DNA of 64,000 nucleotides from Apoderus coryli (taxonomy: Eukaryota > Arthropoda > Insecta > Coleoptera > Attelabidae). Positions 1 to 9,804 of this stretch are shown piece after piece. A program made the position numbers and the translations under genes. The stretch's first letter is position 1. Every line of letters begins with the position of its first letter. The stretch covers positions 8,156,001 to 8,220,000 of the forward strand of contig OU452198.1 in the NCBI GenBank assembly GCA_911728435.2, read 5' to 3'. The notes under the pieces are model-generated. The model was not told where the DNA came from. It saw nothing but the letters and a program-made list of their open reading frames with translations, and made no database searches.

Positions 1-20
1 GCCGAAATGAACCTCACTTA

Positions 21-104
21 TGGCCTGCACGATCACCGGATTTGAACCAACTCGATATTTTCATGTGGGGCCATCTGAAGTCCTTAGTTTACGCCTACAG
101 GTAG
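21..104 (+). pseudogene. DD41D-type Tc1/mariner transposase, C-terminal remnant
   Basis: The frame reads WPARSPDLNQLDIFMWGHLK and then SLVYAYR before a TAG stop at 102-104. This is the conserved segment around the third catalytic acidic residue of IS630-Tc1-mariner transposases (consensus near SPDLxPLDFFLWGHLK). It resembles the segment of the better preserved transposase at 33948-35021, so the same broad DD41D-type group is likely. Here the usual PLD is QLD. Everything upstream lies outside the window and nothing downstream continues the frame, so this is an edge-truncated relic. Catalytic function is not expected. Confidence 0.72.
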
Positions 105-330
105 TCACTTTCAACCGTTTTTTATTTTTTTTTTTTTGTATTAGGTATATGTGTTTATTTTAATTATTTATTTTTAGCTTACTTAGATTCACAAAAAATG
201 TTCTTGGTATGTTGAAAAAAATATTTAAATTTTTATCTCGTAAACAAAGCAACATATGAAAAAAAATTCAACAGATAAAAAAGTTGTAATTTTAGTTGCT
301 TTATTTAAGAAACATATCTAAATTAAATTA

Positions 331-590
331 CAGTGGCGTACTTTTTAATTTTTATTAAGTTGCGCCACTAACGCCACTGGACCTAATGATTTTTATCTAG
401 TTAGGACGATATAAGCTCCCTATTTCTAGCAACAACGCTGCCAAATTTCAAAGCAATCGGTAAGGAGATATTTGCCTTAAAGAAAAACGCGTTATCTACA
501 AAAAAGCTTTAACACCTTGTATCTTGGAAACAACCCGGCATATGTTTCAGGGAACTTTTTTCATAAAATGACCTGAGAAATCACCTCCTT
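331..590 (+). repeat. Dispersed repeat R1, copy a, with a hAT-like CAGTGGCG foldback at its head
   Basis: It opens with CAGTGGCG (331-338) and has CGCCACTG at 372-379, forming a small terminal foldback. About 210 bp follow that match, with moderate divergence, the block at 62225-62505. Shared landmarks are 'TTTTTATTAAGTT', 'TAAGCTCCCTAT', 'AGCAACAACGCTGC', 'AATTTCAAAGCAAT' and 'GGAACTTTTTTCATAAA'. CAGTGGCG resembles hAT-superfamily TIR tips, but I see no 8 bp target duplication, so classification is open. Confidence 0.7.
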
Positions 591-666
591 AAATGTTGCC
601 TCGTAGACAATATACCAGAGACCGAGCACAAACCGGAACAGTGGGTTTCTACTAGTCGCCATACCA

Positions 667-915
667 AAAATTCATCAATTGGGCTACGAACTGCTACCTC
701 ATCCACCATATTCTCCAGATTTAGCCCCCTCCGAATATTTCCTGCTTCGAAATCTGAAGAATGGCTTGGGTAGTATGAGATTCCGGTCCAATGAAAATGT
801 TATGTTATGGTTTTCTCTAAAAGCCACGTACTTATCAAACCACCCTCGTTTACAGAATAATTTAAAAGTTATTCAAGAAAAATCGATTCTCAATGGCCTG
901 TATCTCCGTACCTAA
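667..915 (+). pseudogene. Mariner transposase, C-terminal fragment (copy A)
   Basis: The open frame gives ELLPHPPYSPDLAPSEYFLL followed by RNLKNGLGSMRF, the hallmark block around the third catalytic residue of mariner DD34D transposases (HPPYSPDLAPSDYxLF...LK). The catalytic position carries Glu (codon 733-735) instead of the family's Asp. About 60 further residues end in a stop near 913-915. The N-terminal HTH and the first two Asp residues are absent. The segment from 755 onward is duplicated at 2355, so the mariner tail is now part of a larger repeated block. Just after it stands GGGGACACCCTGTATAT (928-944), a sequence resembling right ends of TA-flanked elements elsewhere in this window. 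Confidence 0.8.
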
Positions 916-1376
916 GGATCTCCTGCAGGGGACACCCTGTATATTTGTGCGTCGCATATTGCGTTTAATAATATAAATAAAAATAAACTGTTGCCGTCGA
1001 GGCACGAATAGCTCTCCATATTTAAGTGTAAAAGTAATAATTTTATGACCTTTTTAATTTTAAACCCTCTTTTCAACCTCTTGAGTATGCTCAATGTTAA
1101 TCACCACCTATAAATAAATATCCTGTAGTATTTTCGTACCAAATGTGGTTAAAATCCGTTAAGTGGTTTTTGAGTTATCACGGATAAAAATTTATTCTGG
1201 CCTTTTTATAGAATTTGCACGGACGCCTATGGTACATTAATTTTTGTCGTGTATTTTTAACACCAATTCAACTAATTCAATATAAAAATCTTTACATTTT
1301 AAATATTTTTTTTATTTTACCGCCTTTTCTACTATTTACGAACGCCTATGTAAATAAAAATTTTATGCTGCATTTT
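755..1376 (+). repeat. Segmental tandem duplication, copy A
   Basis: From TGAAGAATGGCTTGGG (755) to the AT-rich array this block matches 2355-2976 at a constant 1600 bp offset with only a few substitutions seen (for example TAGTATGAG against TGGTATGAG, and GTGCGTCGC against GTGAGTCGC). It carries the last ~160 bp of the mariner transposase relic plus the start of the repeat array. Beyond 1376 the match continues with more differences and indels. Confidence 0.85.
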
Positions 1377-2354
1377 TTAGGTTATATGAAATCTATATAT
1401 AATTAGCCAATTTTTCTGGTATATTTGGGAAACATTTTTTTTTCGTTTTTGACCCTTTTTAAGACTATTTTCGAACGCCTGTGTGAACTAATTCTTTTAT
1501 GTAACATTTTTTAGGTTATATTCTATCACAACTGTAAAAAATTATTCAATATTTCGGAAGTTTAAGAACTATGATTTTTTAAATTTTTGAATCCTCTTTT
1601 AAACCCCTTGCCTACGCTCAATGTTAATCACCACCTATAAATATCCTGTAGTATTTTCGTACCAAATGTGGTTAAAATCCGTTAAGTGGTTTTTGAGTTA
1701 TCACGGATACAAATTTTTTCTGACCCTTTTATAGAATTTTCACGGACGCCTATGGAACATTAATTTTTGTCGTGTATTTTTAACACCAATTCAACTAGTT
1801 AAATATAAAAAATTTTACATTTTAATTTTTTTTTTTATTTTACCCCTTTTTTTACTATTTACGAAAGCCTATGTAAATAAAAATTTTATGCTGCATTTTT
1901 TAGGTTATCTTATATGAAAGCTATATATAATTAGCCAATTTTTCTTGTATATTTGGGAAATATTTTTTTTTCGTTTTTGACCCTTTTTTAAGACTATTTT
2001 CGAACGCCTGTGTGAACCAATTCTTTTATGGAATATTTTTTAGCTTATATTGTATCACTACTATGAAAAATTATTCCATATTTCGAATAAGTTTCGGATA
2101 TATATATATTTTTATGTTTTGACCCCTTTTCCACTATTTACGAACGCCTATGAAAGTAAGTTATTCATGACACATTTTATAGATTATTTTCTATCAAAAC
2201 TATAAATAACTAGTTAATATTTCTGCTATTTTTAAGAAATACTTTTTTTTTAAATCTTTTTTACCCCATTTTACACTATTTTCGAACGTCAATGTGGTCT
2301 AATATTTTATGTTCAATATTTTAGGTTATATTCAATTAAATGCGTAAAAAATTA

Positions 2355-2976
2355 TGAAGAATGGCTTGGGTGGTATGAGATTCCGGTCCAATGAAAATGT
2401 TATGTTATGGTTTTCTTTAAAAGCCACGTACTTATCAAACCACCCTCGGTTACAGAATAATTTAAAAGTTATTCAAGAAAAATTGATTCTCAATGGCCTG
2501 TATCTCCGTACCTAAGGATCTCCTGCAGGGGACACCCTGTATATTTGTGAGTCGCATATTGCGTTTAATAATATAAATAAAAATAAACTGTTGCCGTCGA
2601 GGCACGAATAGCTCTCCATATTTAAGTGTAAAAGTAATAATTTTATGACCTTTTTAATTTTAAACCCTCTTTTCAACCTCTTGAGTATGCTCAATGTTAA
2701 TCACCACCTATAAATAAATATCCTGTAGTATTTTCGTACCAAATGTGGTTAAAATCCGTTAAGTGGTTTTTGAGTTATCACGGATAAAAATTTATTCTGG
2801 CCTTTTTATAGAATTTGCACGGACGCCTATGGTACATTAATTTTTGTCGTGTATTTTTAACACCAATTCAACTAATTCAATATAAAAATCTTTACATTTT
2901 AAATATTTTTTTTATTTTACCGCCTTTTCTACTATTTACGAACGCCTATGTAAATAAAAATTTTATGCTGCATTTT
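2355..2976 (+). repeat. Segmental tandem duplication, copy B (second mariner tail)
   Basis: This is the partner of 755-1376. It begins abruptly inside the mariner coding sequence: upstream (2335-2354) is array sequence, so the breakpoint is within the old transposase gene at TGAAGAATGG. The mariner tail here has no upstream catalytic region at all. Confidence 0.85.
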
Positions 2977-3310
2977 GTATGTTATCTTATATCAAAGCTA
3001 TATATAATGAGCCAATTTTTCTGATATATTTGGAAAACATTTTTTTTTTTTGATTTTGACCCTTTTTGAGGCTATTTTCGAACGCCTGTGTGAACCAATT
3101 CTTTTATGGAATATTTTTTTAGCTTATATTGTATCACAACTATGAAAAATTATTCCATATTTCGAATAGGTTTAGGAAATATATATTTTTTGTTTTGACC
3201 CCTTTTCCACTATTTACGAACGCCTATGAAAGTAAGTTATTTATAACACATTTTATAGGTTATATTCTATCAAAGCTATAAATAACTAGTTAATATTTAT
3301 ATGTTTAAGA

Positions 3311-3907
3311 GTGACAAGATACCTGCAGCGAGCAGCGGACAACTTCACAGAATGGTGCACCAGGTGGAAGACCAAGATTAATGCCGAGAAGAGCACCGCG
3401 CTCCTCATCAGAAGAAGACAAGTGCGCCCCGACGACTTCGTCAACATCGAGGGTACTGACATACAATGGCAGGACACTGCAAAGTACCTCGGGGTAACTT
3501 TGGACAGATCCCTGTCATGGAGACCGCACATCGCGAATGCCAAAGGCATCATTTCGAAGCTCTACCCGATGATCTGCAGAAGGAGCAAGATGCCGTTGCA
3601 GGTCAAGCTCCAAATGGTTAAGGCAGTCGCGCGACCTGCCTTGACCTATGCCAGTTCAGCATGGGGATACGCGGCACCATTGTACCTGAAACGATTGGAG
3701 GCCACGGAGAACAATGCAAGAAGGATGGCAGTGGGTGCACCCTGGTTTGCGTCAAACGCACAGATCCGAAGGGACGTCATGAGGTTGAGAGCCCAGAAGG
3801 TCTTTGTAATGGCAGAGACCCATGCAAACCCACTGATTCGCGAAGCAGTCAACTACAACGTAGAAGACGGTGCCAGGCGGTACCGGAGACCGAGGAGTCA
3901 ACTCTGA
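3311..3907 (+). pseudogene. LINE reverse transcriptase, thumb and C-terminal region (truncated)
   Basis: About 198 codons are open from the truncation point to a stop at 3905-3907. The protein matches the region after the polymerase core of Jockey-clade ORF2: FTEWCTRWKTKINAEKS is the 'W...LxLNxxKT' block, then IQWQDTAKYLGVTLDRSL (the KYLGVxLD motif), then RPALTYASSAWGYAAPLYLK and the basic helix LEATENNARRMAVGAPWF. Endonuclease and catalytic FADD are missing because of 5' truncation during target-primed reverse transcription. In-frame integrity and GC-rich codons suggest a fairly recent insertion relative to the array. The initiator is only the first open codon (GTG), not a true start. Confidence 0.87.
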
Positions 3908-4232
3908 CGAAGGAACCCACAGGATTAGGACACCAATTAATATTGTTTCTTTCAGGTCAGGTATACTCATCTAAAGGTATGTTTCAGAGTGTTTTCTAGG
4001 CACCACCAACAGAGGACAACAGCAACAGACGACAATCAACATCAGAAGACAACAGCAACAGAGGACAATCAAGCGAGGACATGGAAAAGGGAGGGTTCCC
4101 GAGCCATACTACAAAGATAATGCAGAGTTTTAGTTTGGGTTAGAGTCCCACACTACCTAGGGAAGTGGTAAGGAACTCCCTAGGTGTCATGATGATTTCT
4201 CTGCCTTGGCCTAATCAAAAAAAAAAAAAAAT
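3311..4232 (+). mobile_element. 5'-truncated Jockey-like non-LTR retrotransposon insertion with poly-A
   Basis: The segment is clearly richer in G+C than its surroundings, ends in poly-A (about 4217-4231) and interrupts the array, whose sequence resumes on the other side. ATATGTTTAAGA (3299-3310) and ATATATTTAAGA (4233-4244) match 11/12 and look like a target-site duplication. That puts the 5' truncation point at 3311, exactly where the ORF becomes open. Its 3' UTR (about 3908-4216) contains short CAACAG/CAGACGAC-like repeats and has no other gene. Confidence 0.87.
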
Positions 4233-4590
4233 ATATATTTAAGAAACGTTTTTTAAAATCTTTTTTATTCCATTTTACACTAGTTTCGAACGCCAATGTG
4301 GTCTAATATTTTATGATCAATATTTCAGGTTATATTCCATTAAATGCGTAAAAAACTATGCATTATTTCGGATAAGTTTAAGAACTATGATTTTTTTTAA
4401 TTTTTGAACCCTCTTTTAAACTCCTTGCCTACGCTCAATGTTTCCCAAAATCTAATCAGCTCCTTGCCATGTCCAATAATAGTATTTGGTTAAAATCAGT
4501 GGTTTTTGCGTTCTCGTGGATACATACAGACAGACAAACTACTTATTTATGTATAAAATGACCAAAAACAAGTATTTCCGGTGAAATTAA

Positions 4591-5500
4591 AAAAATAATA
4601 ATAATATAGTCTCCATATATATTATCTACATATATGATATGGAGAGCTAAAAAGTTATTAGTTAATTACCTTTTATCGTCCATAATATACAATATTATTC
4701 AATACACGGTAGAACTTATTTTCAAAAGAATACAATAAAATTTTATGCGCAATATTAAATAATATTCTTTAATATATAAATGGCCATTACGTTATTGTTT
4801 ATAGGTATTCCACAGTGGATAAAATGGGCTCGTTTTCAATGACAACTCGATCTGCTTAAATATGGGCATATATGTGTGTATATTAAGTGAACGAATACAA
4901 AATAAAGAAAAATGAAAATTTTAAAGAATTATGACAAGACACACAAGCCGTGTGCCCGTGTGCGCTTATGGGTAGGTAGGTATACTTAAATAAAATAGTA
5001 TAAGTTCGGATTCGAATAACAGAAAATGCTAATACGAAACACAAATATCATATTTAATTACAAACTGTGTGGGGATATTACTGAAAGTAAAGTTCACCGT
5101 TTACGATTGGATTTGAGGATTGCTATAAGAATTCAGTAAATTCCTCATAGTACTGATTTCAGTATATTACAGTTTAGAAGCCCAAATTAATATACAAGAT
5201 GTTTCTAAAAAATGTGGTCAAAATTTGTAATCTAATCATGAAAAAAAACTAAATTGTAATTTTTCGAAAAGTCTTTATTTACAAAGATACAGGGTATACG
5301 GGAGGGACCCTTGCCTTAATTATAACCTAACTTCTTTTCTTGTGAGTTTTATTAATTTTGTGTCGAAAATGTGATAAACTAAAGTTTTCTACATAAAAAA
5401 GGCATACTTCTTTTTTCTCGAAAAACTTAAAGGTTTTTATTACATTTAAACTTTCATGTATCCAACTGCACGTAAAAATTAAAGTTGACGTTTGCGAGCA
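4591..5500. other. AT-rich intergenic sequence, no gene seen
   Basis: No ORF or recognisable relic. Around 5285-5315 the text 'GATACAGGGTATACGGGAGGG' resembles an isolated CAGGGT-type element end without a partner. Confidence 0.5.
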
Positions 5501-5851
5501 TTTACCTAGAAAATAATTACCAACCTGATTGTTTAAACGATTTATTCAAACTTTTACATGCTGCACTAAACAAACTTTAAAAAATCCTTATAATATACGT
5601 CAATATTACGTTGATAAATGTATTGTTTTAAAAATACAAGTACACGTTTGTTCAATGTTCTTTAGAAATGTTGTTCAAGAATAAATATCTAACAATGCAA
5701 GAATTTACCTTAAAAATAAATACCAACCTGATTTATTAAACGATTTATCAAACTTTTACATGCTGCACTCAACAAACTTTAAAAAATCCTTACAATATAC
5801 GTCAATATTACGTTAATAAATGTATTGTTTTAAAAATACAAGTACACGTTT
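5501..5851 (+). repeat. Two-copy tandem repeat, unit about 150 bp, offset about 200 bp
   Basis: 5501-5649 and 5704-5851 share 'ACCAACCTGATT', 'TTTTACATGCTGCACT', 'CAAACTTTAAAAAATCCTTA' and 'AATATACGTCAATATTACGT' in the same order, with scattered substitutions (TTGATAAATG against TTAATAAATG). The spacer between them is not repeated. No coding content. Confidence 0.85.
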
Positions 5852-6163
5852 ATAAAACGGTAATTTTATTCGACCGATTAATATGCTATTAAAACGTTAA
5901 AAAAACGTGTGCACAGCTGAATATGGTTAGACAGTATGTTAGAAAGCATGATAAAAAAACGTATTGTAATATAATGAATTTAACATTCAAAATAACGCCA
6001 TATTAATCTAAAAGATTTCTTAAGTCAGATTGTGGACAGAAATGTTCGTATTAAAAACGGTGTTATTTTGTACCAAAATAAAACGGTTATTTTTAACGTA
6101 CACGTTTAATCAACCATTGACACGTTGATTTTACGTTTAAAAATCGTATGTGTGTTTATTGGG

Positions 6164-6265
6164 AACTGGTCCTTAGTAAACAGCATTAATAAAATTATTG
6201 AAATACAGTTTTGCTAACGAAAAGTTTTCCAAAATTTTATTAATGCTGTGTACTAAGGAACAGTT
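6164..6265. repeat. Inverted repeat (33 bp arms)
   Basis: The arm at 6164-6196 (CCTTAGTAAACAGCATTAAT core) is the reverse complement of 6233-6265 (ATTAATGCTGTGTACTAAGG core) with two mismatches and a 36 bp loop. It could be a small foldback element or a template-switch scar. It abuts repeat R2. Confidence 0.8.
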
Positions 6266-6289
6266 TTGTCCTAAAATTTTCAAACTCCA

Positions 6290-6558
6290 ATTTCTCGAAA
6301 ACCTTTAAGTTGGGGCAAAATTTGTTCTGGCCCCTTCCAGCCTAACCCACCCCTGACATTTTCCTAACCATGGGATATCATATTTTTTAATAATCGTACA
6401 AACATACGTAAATGTGCCAAATTTTATTTTGACATCGAGACGCGTTTCGGAAATATTACTGAAAACCCATCTTGAAAAACGAAGCATTTTTGGATATAAA
6501 TATTTTCATATGAAAAAAAAAATCTTATTTTCGCTTGTAGAATGTCCCCTTAAATTAT
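6290..6558 (-). repeat. Dispersed repeat R2, copy a (inverted relative to 30205-30430)
   Basis: Read on the minus strand, 'AATTTAAGGGGACATTCTAC', 'AAGCGAAAATAAGATTTTTT', 'TCATATGAA', 'TTTCAGTAATATTTCCGAAA' and 'CGCGTCTCGATGTCAAAAT' line up with the plus-strand block at 30220-30420. A 60 aa minus-strand ORF (6305-6487) lies entirely within the repeat and is not a gene. The piggyBac element inserted right at its AATTATTTTAA edge (TTAA at 6560). Confidence 0.75.
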
Positions 6559-6563
6559 TTTAA

Positions 6564-7555
6564 CCCTTAACTGGTATCCTGGGGTCACTGTTGACCCCAA
6601 ACGCACTAAATCATTTGAAAAATCGTTAGCTTTGGCAATACTGTACTCCCCACCTCAGTACTCTCCCGAATCTGTTCCTTTTAGTCGGTGCGTGACAGTC
6701 AATGTTATAGCTTGGGGCGTTTTGAAAATATAGACCGTTGGGGTCAGCCCTGACCCCGTTATACCAGTTACGTGTTTTTTTAGATTAAAAAGGGCGCGAA
6801 AGTTTTTATCGCAGAAAGAGCTTGAACATATTTTAATAAACGATAGTGATATAGAAGGAGGATCAAGTCTGGCGAATTTGAGGAGTCATATAGCGATGAA
6901 TTGAGTGTCCAATATCAAAGTAACCTTTCGTTAACCACCTTAGTATGTTTGAACTCAAAGCATTTTTGGGTTTGAATATCTCAGGTCAAATGAAAAGCAC
7001 GATAAGAAGAATACTTGGTATAGAAGATCAAATTCCACCGGACGCCACTGCTTTACATCCCCCTCCTCAAAAATGAATGAGATGTTTTATGTGTTCGCTG
7101 TCAAAGGATAGAAAGTATCCAACAAAATGTTCCAAATGTAAAAAACCTATCTGCAAGTAACGTGCTGAACAAAGATTTGTCTGTACGTCCCTGTTATTTT
7201 TTTTCCATTATTCTAAAAAAAAAAAATTTTACAGGGCGTTTGATTCAGACTAAACAAAAAGAAAATAGGCAAATTTGGGATTATTACATTCTCCGGTTGA
7301 GTTTTAGGACCAATATTTCAGAAACCTGTGACACCTACGTTTATTTTTTGCGTATTTAAACATTTTGAGTTTTTATTTTGTTATTTTAAGTACATATTTG
7401 TTTTTTTCGCCAATATGGTAAATACTTTGTTAAAACCTGTTCTTTAAAATATCTGTATGGACTTTTATTTTATTTGTATACGAGTTTTAATTGGGGGTCA
7501 ACTAAGACCCCATTAAATCAGTTACGTTCGAAAAAAGGAGTATACCAGTTGAGGG
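6564..7555 (+). mobile_element. Internally deleted piggyBac-like transposon with TTAA target duplication
   Basis: TTAA stands at 6560-6563 and 7556-7559. The terminal inverted repeats are CCCTTAACTGGTAT (6564-6577) and the complement of ATACCAGTTGAGGG (7542-7555), 13 of 14 matching. TTAA target specificity is the defining trait of piggyBac elements. Near the ends are three palindromes of the form GGGGTCA...TGACCCC or TAAGACCCC (6581-6598, 6740-6757, 7494-7511). The second is followed by ATACCAGTTA, an inverted copy of the TIR core. The remnant coding sequence inside confirms the family. At 992 bp it is far shorter than the usual ~2.4 kb, so it is non-autonomous. Confidence 0.9.
6783..7160 (+). 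pseudogene. PiggyBac transposase, N- and C-terminal remnants joined by deletion
   Basis: The first part reads KRARKFLSQKELEHILINDS then DIEGGSS (6783-6904), the acidic N-terminal start typical of piggyBac transposases. Near 6950 ELKAFLGLNI matches the beginning of the DDE domain but runs straight into C-terminal-type sequence, so the catalytic centre is deleted. After a TGA at 7074-7076 the frame gives MRCFMCSLSKDRKYPTKCSK then CKKPICK and a stop at 7158-7160. This is the cysteine-rich C-terminal domain (CxxC...CxxC) that binds subterminal DNA in this family. Both ends surviving while the middle is lost is the usual structure of a non-autonomous derivative. No catalytic Asp remains. Confidence 0.85.
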
Positions 7556-7610
7556 TTAAGTTAATTTCGGGCTTTTAACAATCTACTCCACTTGGATATG
7601 GACTACTTCT

Positions 7611-8289
7611 TCAAATTATTATTTGGTGTTTAATTGAGTGAGTTGTATTGGAGGTGTTGCATTCGGTTCTATCTGATTTGGTGATCATGAATTCATGAAT
7701 GAGCTTTGTGTGGCCTATTCTGACTCTAGTTATAGCGGCTTGTTGGTGTCTTTGTCTGGGTGTACAGCTCCAAGGTTTGGTTGACTTTTCGGATTCGGAT
7801 AGCTTTGATTGCGATTGGTTCCACATGTTTTGCCATGTTTCGTATGTTTTTTGTTTGATAAAGGGTTTGACGTCTGTGGGAATGGACTCTGGAATGACTA
7901 GGGCGTTTCCATTCGTTATGACATCTTTTGCGGCGTGGTCTACTATTTCATTTTCTAGTATGTCTATGTGAGACGGAATCCAAATAAATTCAATTGTTGG
8001 TGCAGGTTTGGACTTTTTCTTTGATTCGGATTGAGATTTGTTGTTTAGGATATAATTGTTGAATACTGTATATAGAACTTAGTGAATCGGTAAGGATAAC
8101 GAAATTTGATGAATTTGATTCTGTGATATGGTGAAGAGCTTGTAAAATGGCATGAGGTTCTGCAGTGAAATTAGTTGTGGTTGGGTGTAACTTATATGTT
8201 TGAGTTGAGTTGTCGGGACATAGAACTGCTCCTTGGTCGTTTTTTGAAGCATCTGTGTATAGTTTGTCGTGTTGCCTGTAGTTATTCAA
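7611..8289 (-). pseudogene. LINE ORF2 RNase H domain and C-terminal tail (I/Jockey-like), frameshifted
   Basis: From 8289 downward the minus strand encodes KLYTDASKNDQGAVLCPD (first RNase H Asp in YTDAS), then FTAEPHAILQALHHI (Glu) and VILTDSLSSIYSI (second Asp). Past a frameshift near 8000 the next frame gives IEFIWIPSHIDILENEIVDH then AAKDVITN, the WxPxHxGxxxNExAD motif with the last Asp. The same frame runs through WQNMWNQSQSKLSESE into QAAITRVRIGHTKLIHEF and SIKHQIII, the conserved segment after RNase H in I-clade-like elements. All four acidic residues are identifiable, but the frameshift makes it a pseudogene. RT and endonuclease are not found next to it, so both ends are truncated. Confidence 0.87.
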
Positions 8290-8389
8290 AATGGAGTTTA
8301 AATTGGTTTTTATTATTAACGGATTTTGTTTCAGATTTCTTGTATTTTAGTAGCGATGTGTTTCAAATTAAATTATTTGTTATTTAAAT

Positions 8390-9226
8390 CAAAACAATTA
8401 TTTAATTAGAATTTGTAAAATGTATTGAATGACAAGGATAGAATAAATTATTAACTGATCATATCTTTTTCAAACTTCTTAATAGCTGTGTTTATTAGCA
8501 TCGAATCATAAAATCCAAGTTATTTCTGATCGTTCTCTATAAAGAAATAATAATTAGGCCATAAAACGGAAACGAAGGAAAAAACCAAGTCGAATTAGTA
8601 GATGGCATCGCGCAAATATATTTTATTTCAAACAGAAGAAACTATGCGGAGCAATACTAACCAATCATCTATATCGCATAAACAATCATAAAAACGGACA
8701 TTATATCCAATAAAATACTATCGTTCTCGGAATTAATGACAGTTTGGTTGAGGCTATTATCATATCATTATGATTATTATTAAGGATACATAGGTATATG
8801 GTGTAAAAGCATTAAACAAGAAAGGAGTTTTTGAAAATGTACGTTTTTCTTTTAATATTTTTTTTCTACCGATATTTATTATGGTTTCCAATTTATGAAT
8901 TAGTTTTTTTTAAAAACAAAATCGGGTCCCTCTTGTATCAGTTTTGTGGGTTTTATTTAATTGTGCTTTTGGATGTTTTTATTTTTTTTATTTTAATGTG
9001 CATTAATTAAGATATCAATGGAGTTAGCTTTAAGCGAGTTTCACTTGGAACCATCAAGTATAAACGTCACACCAGTTTAAGATTCCGAAAAAGTGTGCGT
9101 GTTGCTTTGATCTCTCATGTCATATTGCATCTGGTGCTCTCAGAAAAAAGGATTCCAAGCTTTATAAGTTCTCTTTGCCATCCCGCAGTGAACAAACACA
9201 CAATAAACAAATACACTGCCTGCCGA
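8390..9226. other. AT-rich intergenic sequence, no gene seen
   Basis: No recognisable protein. From about 9030 base composition becomes less AT-biased and continues into the hammerhead-like block. A 110-codon minus-strand ORF (9115-9447) has no domain I recognise and probably reads across a non-coding repeat. Confidence 0.45.
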
Positions 9227-9271
9227 TCACCACTGATGAGTTGTGGATGAACGAAACGGCCCATCTGGTGA
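9227..9271 (+). ncRNA. Hammerhead-ribozyme-like motif (type I layout)
   Basis: Directly visible: stem I strand TCACCA (9227-9232), core CTGATGA (9233-9239), stem II GTT/AAC (9240-9242 with 9250-9252) around a 7 nt loop, core GAAA (9253-9256), a short stem III segment, cleavage-type triplet ATC (9263-9265), and the pairing strand TGGTGA (9266-9271), a perfect 6 bp stem I. This order is that of a type I hammerhead with a minimal stem III, as known from metazoan retrozymes and Penelope-like elements. Weak points are a C-A mismatch (9257/9263) in stem III and only 3 bp in stem II. Self-cleavage is an inference. Confidence 0.5.
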
Positions 9272-9802
9272 AAGCATGGTAGTGCGAAACAAATTCCCAA
9301 CCTAACTAAAAGTCTTGTTACTTTATGTAACAAGCAATTCGTAAATAACGCCTCCCGCCAGGAAATTCGAGCGTATCTAGTGTTGGAAATAGGATTTAAT
9401 GGAGTTGTTACTTCTTGTCCGGCTATCGTTTGTGAACTGTATTTCATCGGGCATATTGCCTGCTCACACTAGATGTCGCCAAAAACATCTTGTCAAATAC
9501 ACAGAGGTTTTTTTCTCCTGTCTTAGCAGAATCTTCTCGATGTATTGCAAAGGACTTACCCGGATGCTAATATTGCTGTCATATCAACAGGAAAGTTTTT
9601 AACACTTCAGCGTTTGTATAGTTTATCCAAAGTTAATTTAAAATATATAAATTTAACGATTCTACCGGGGCTATCCTTTCCCATGCCTCTTTACATAATA
9701 AAAGGGCATCGAATGCAGCGTTTTTTGATACATTTCTCCCTCATATATATGACGTATAATAAATCACTCCTGCCAAAGGATACCGACAGTAATAAAAATA
9801 AC
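9272..9802. other. Sequence around the hammerhead-like motif, unassigned
   Basis: About 9272-9500 is moderately GC-rich and could be the body of a retrozyme or SINE-like unit. I find no second motif copy or poly-A to delimit it. 9500-9800 has two short plus-strand ORFs without recognisable domains. Confidence 0.35.
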
Positions 9803-9804
9803 TA

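Larger units (their letters stand above)
1077..4590 (+). repeat. Degenerate AT-rich repeat array (motifs 'GAACGCCTATG' and 'GGTTAAAATCCGTTAAGTGG')
   Basis: Several units recur: 'ATCCTGTAGTATTTTCGTACC' near 1120, 1650 and 2720; 'CGGACGCCTATGG' near 1220, 1743 and 2820; 'ACTATTTACGAACGCCTATG' and 'TTTTCGAACGCCTGTGTG' many times between 1330 and 4310. The unit ends in 'CATACAGACAGACAAACTAC' near 4525, a tail seen inverted at 17200-17320. A LINE fragment (3311-4232) interrupts it. The small ORFs inside are not convincing genes: they are repeat translations with low-complexity Leu/Phe/Ile content. Confidence 0.75.

Noticed and set aside
912..1094. 60-codon minus-strand ORF, repeated at 2512-2694
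   Set aside because: It exists twice only because the DNA block is duplicated. Composition is low-complexity and it overlaps the mariner relic on the other strand.
1215..3024. Hydrophobic plus-strand ORFs in the array (63 and 69 aa), like membrane peptides
   Set aside because: They are translations of T-rich repeat units. Other units of the same array break the frame.
3646..3999. ORFs overlapping the LINE in other frames
   Set aside because: Shadows of the GC-rich RT frame at 3311-3907.
9115..9447. 110-codon minus-strand ORF as a gene
   Set aside because: No domain recognised, and it runs antisense through the hammerhead-like motif. A non-coding repeat explains it better.
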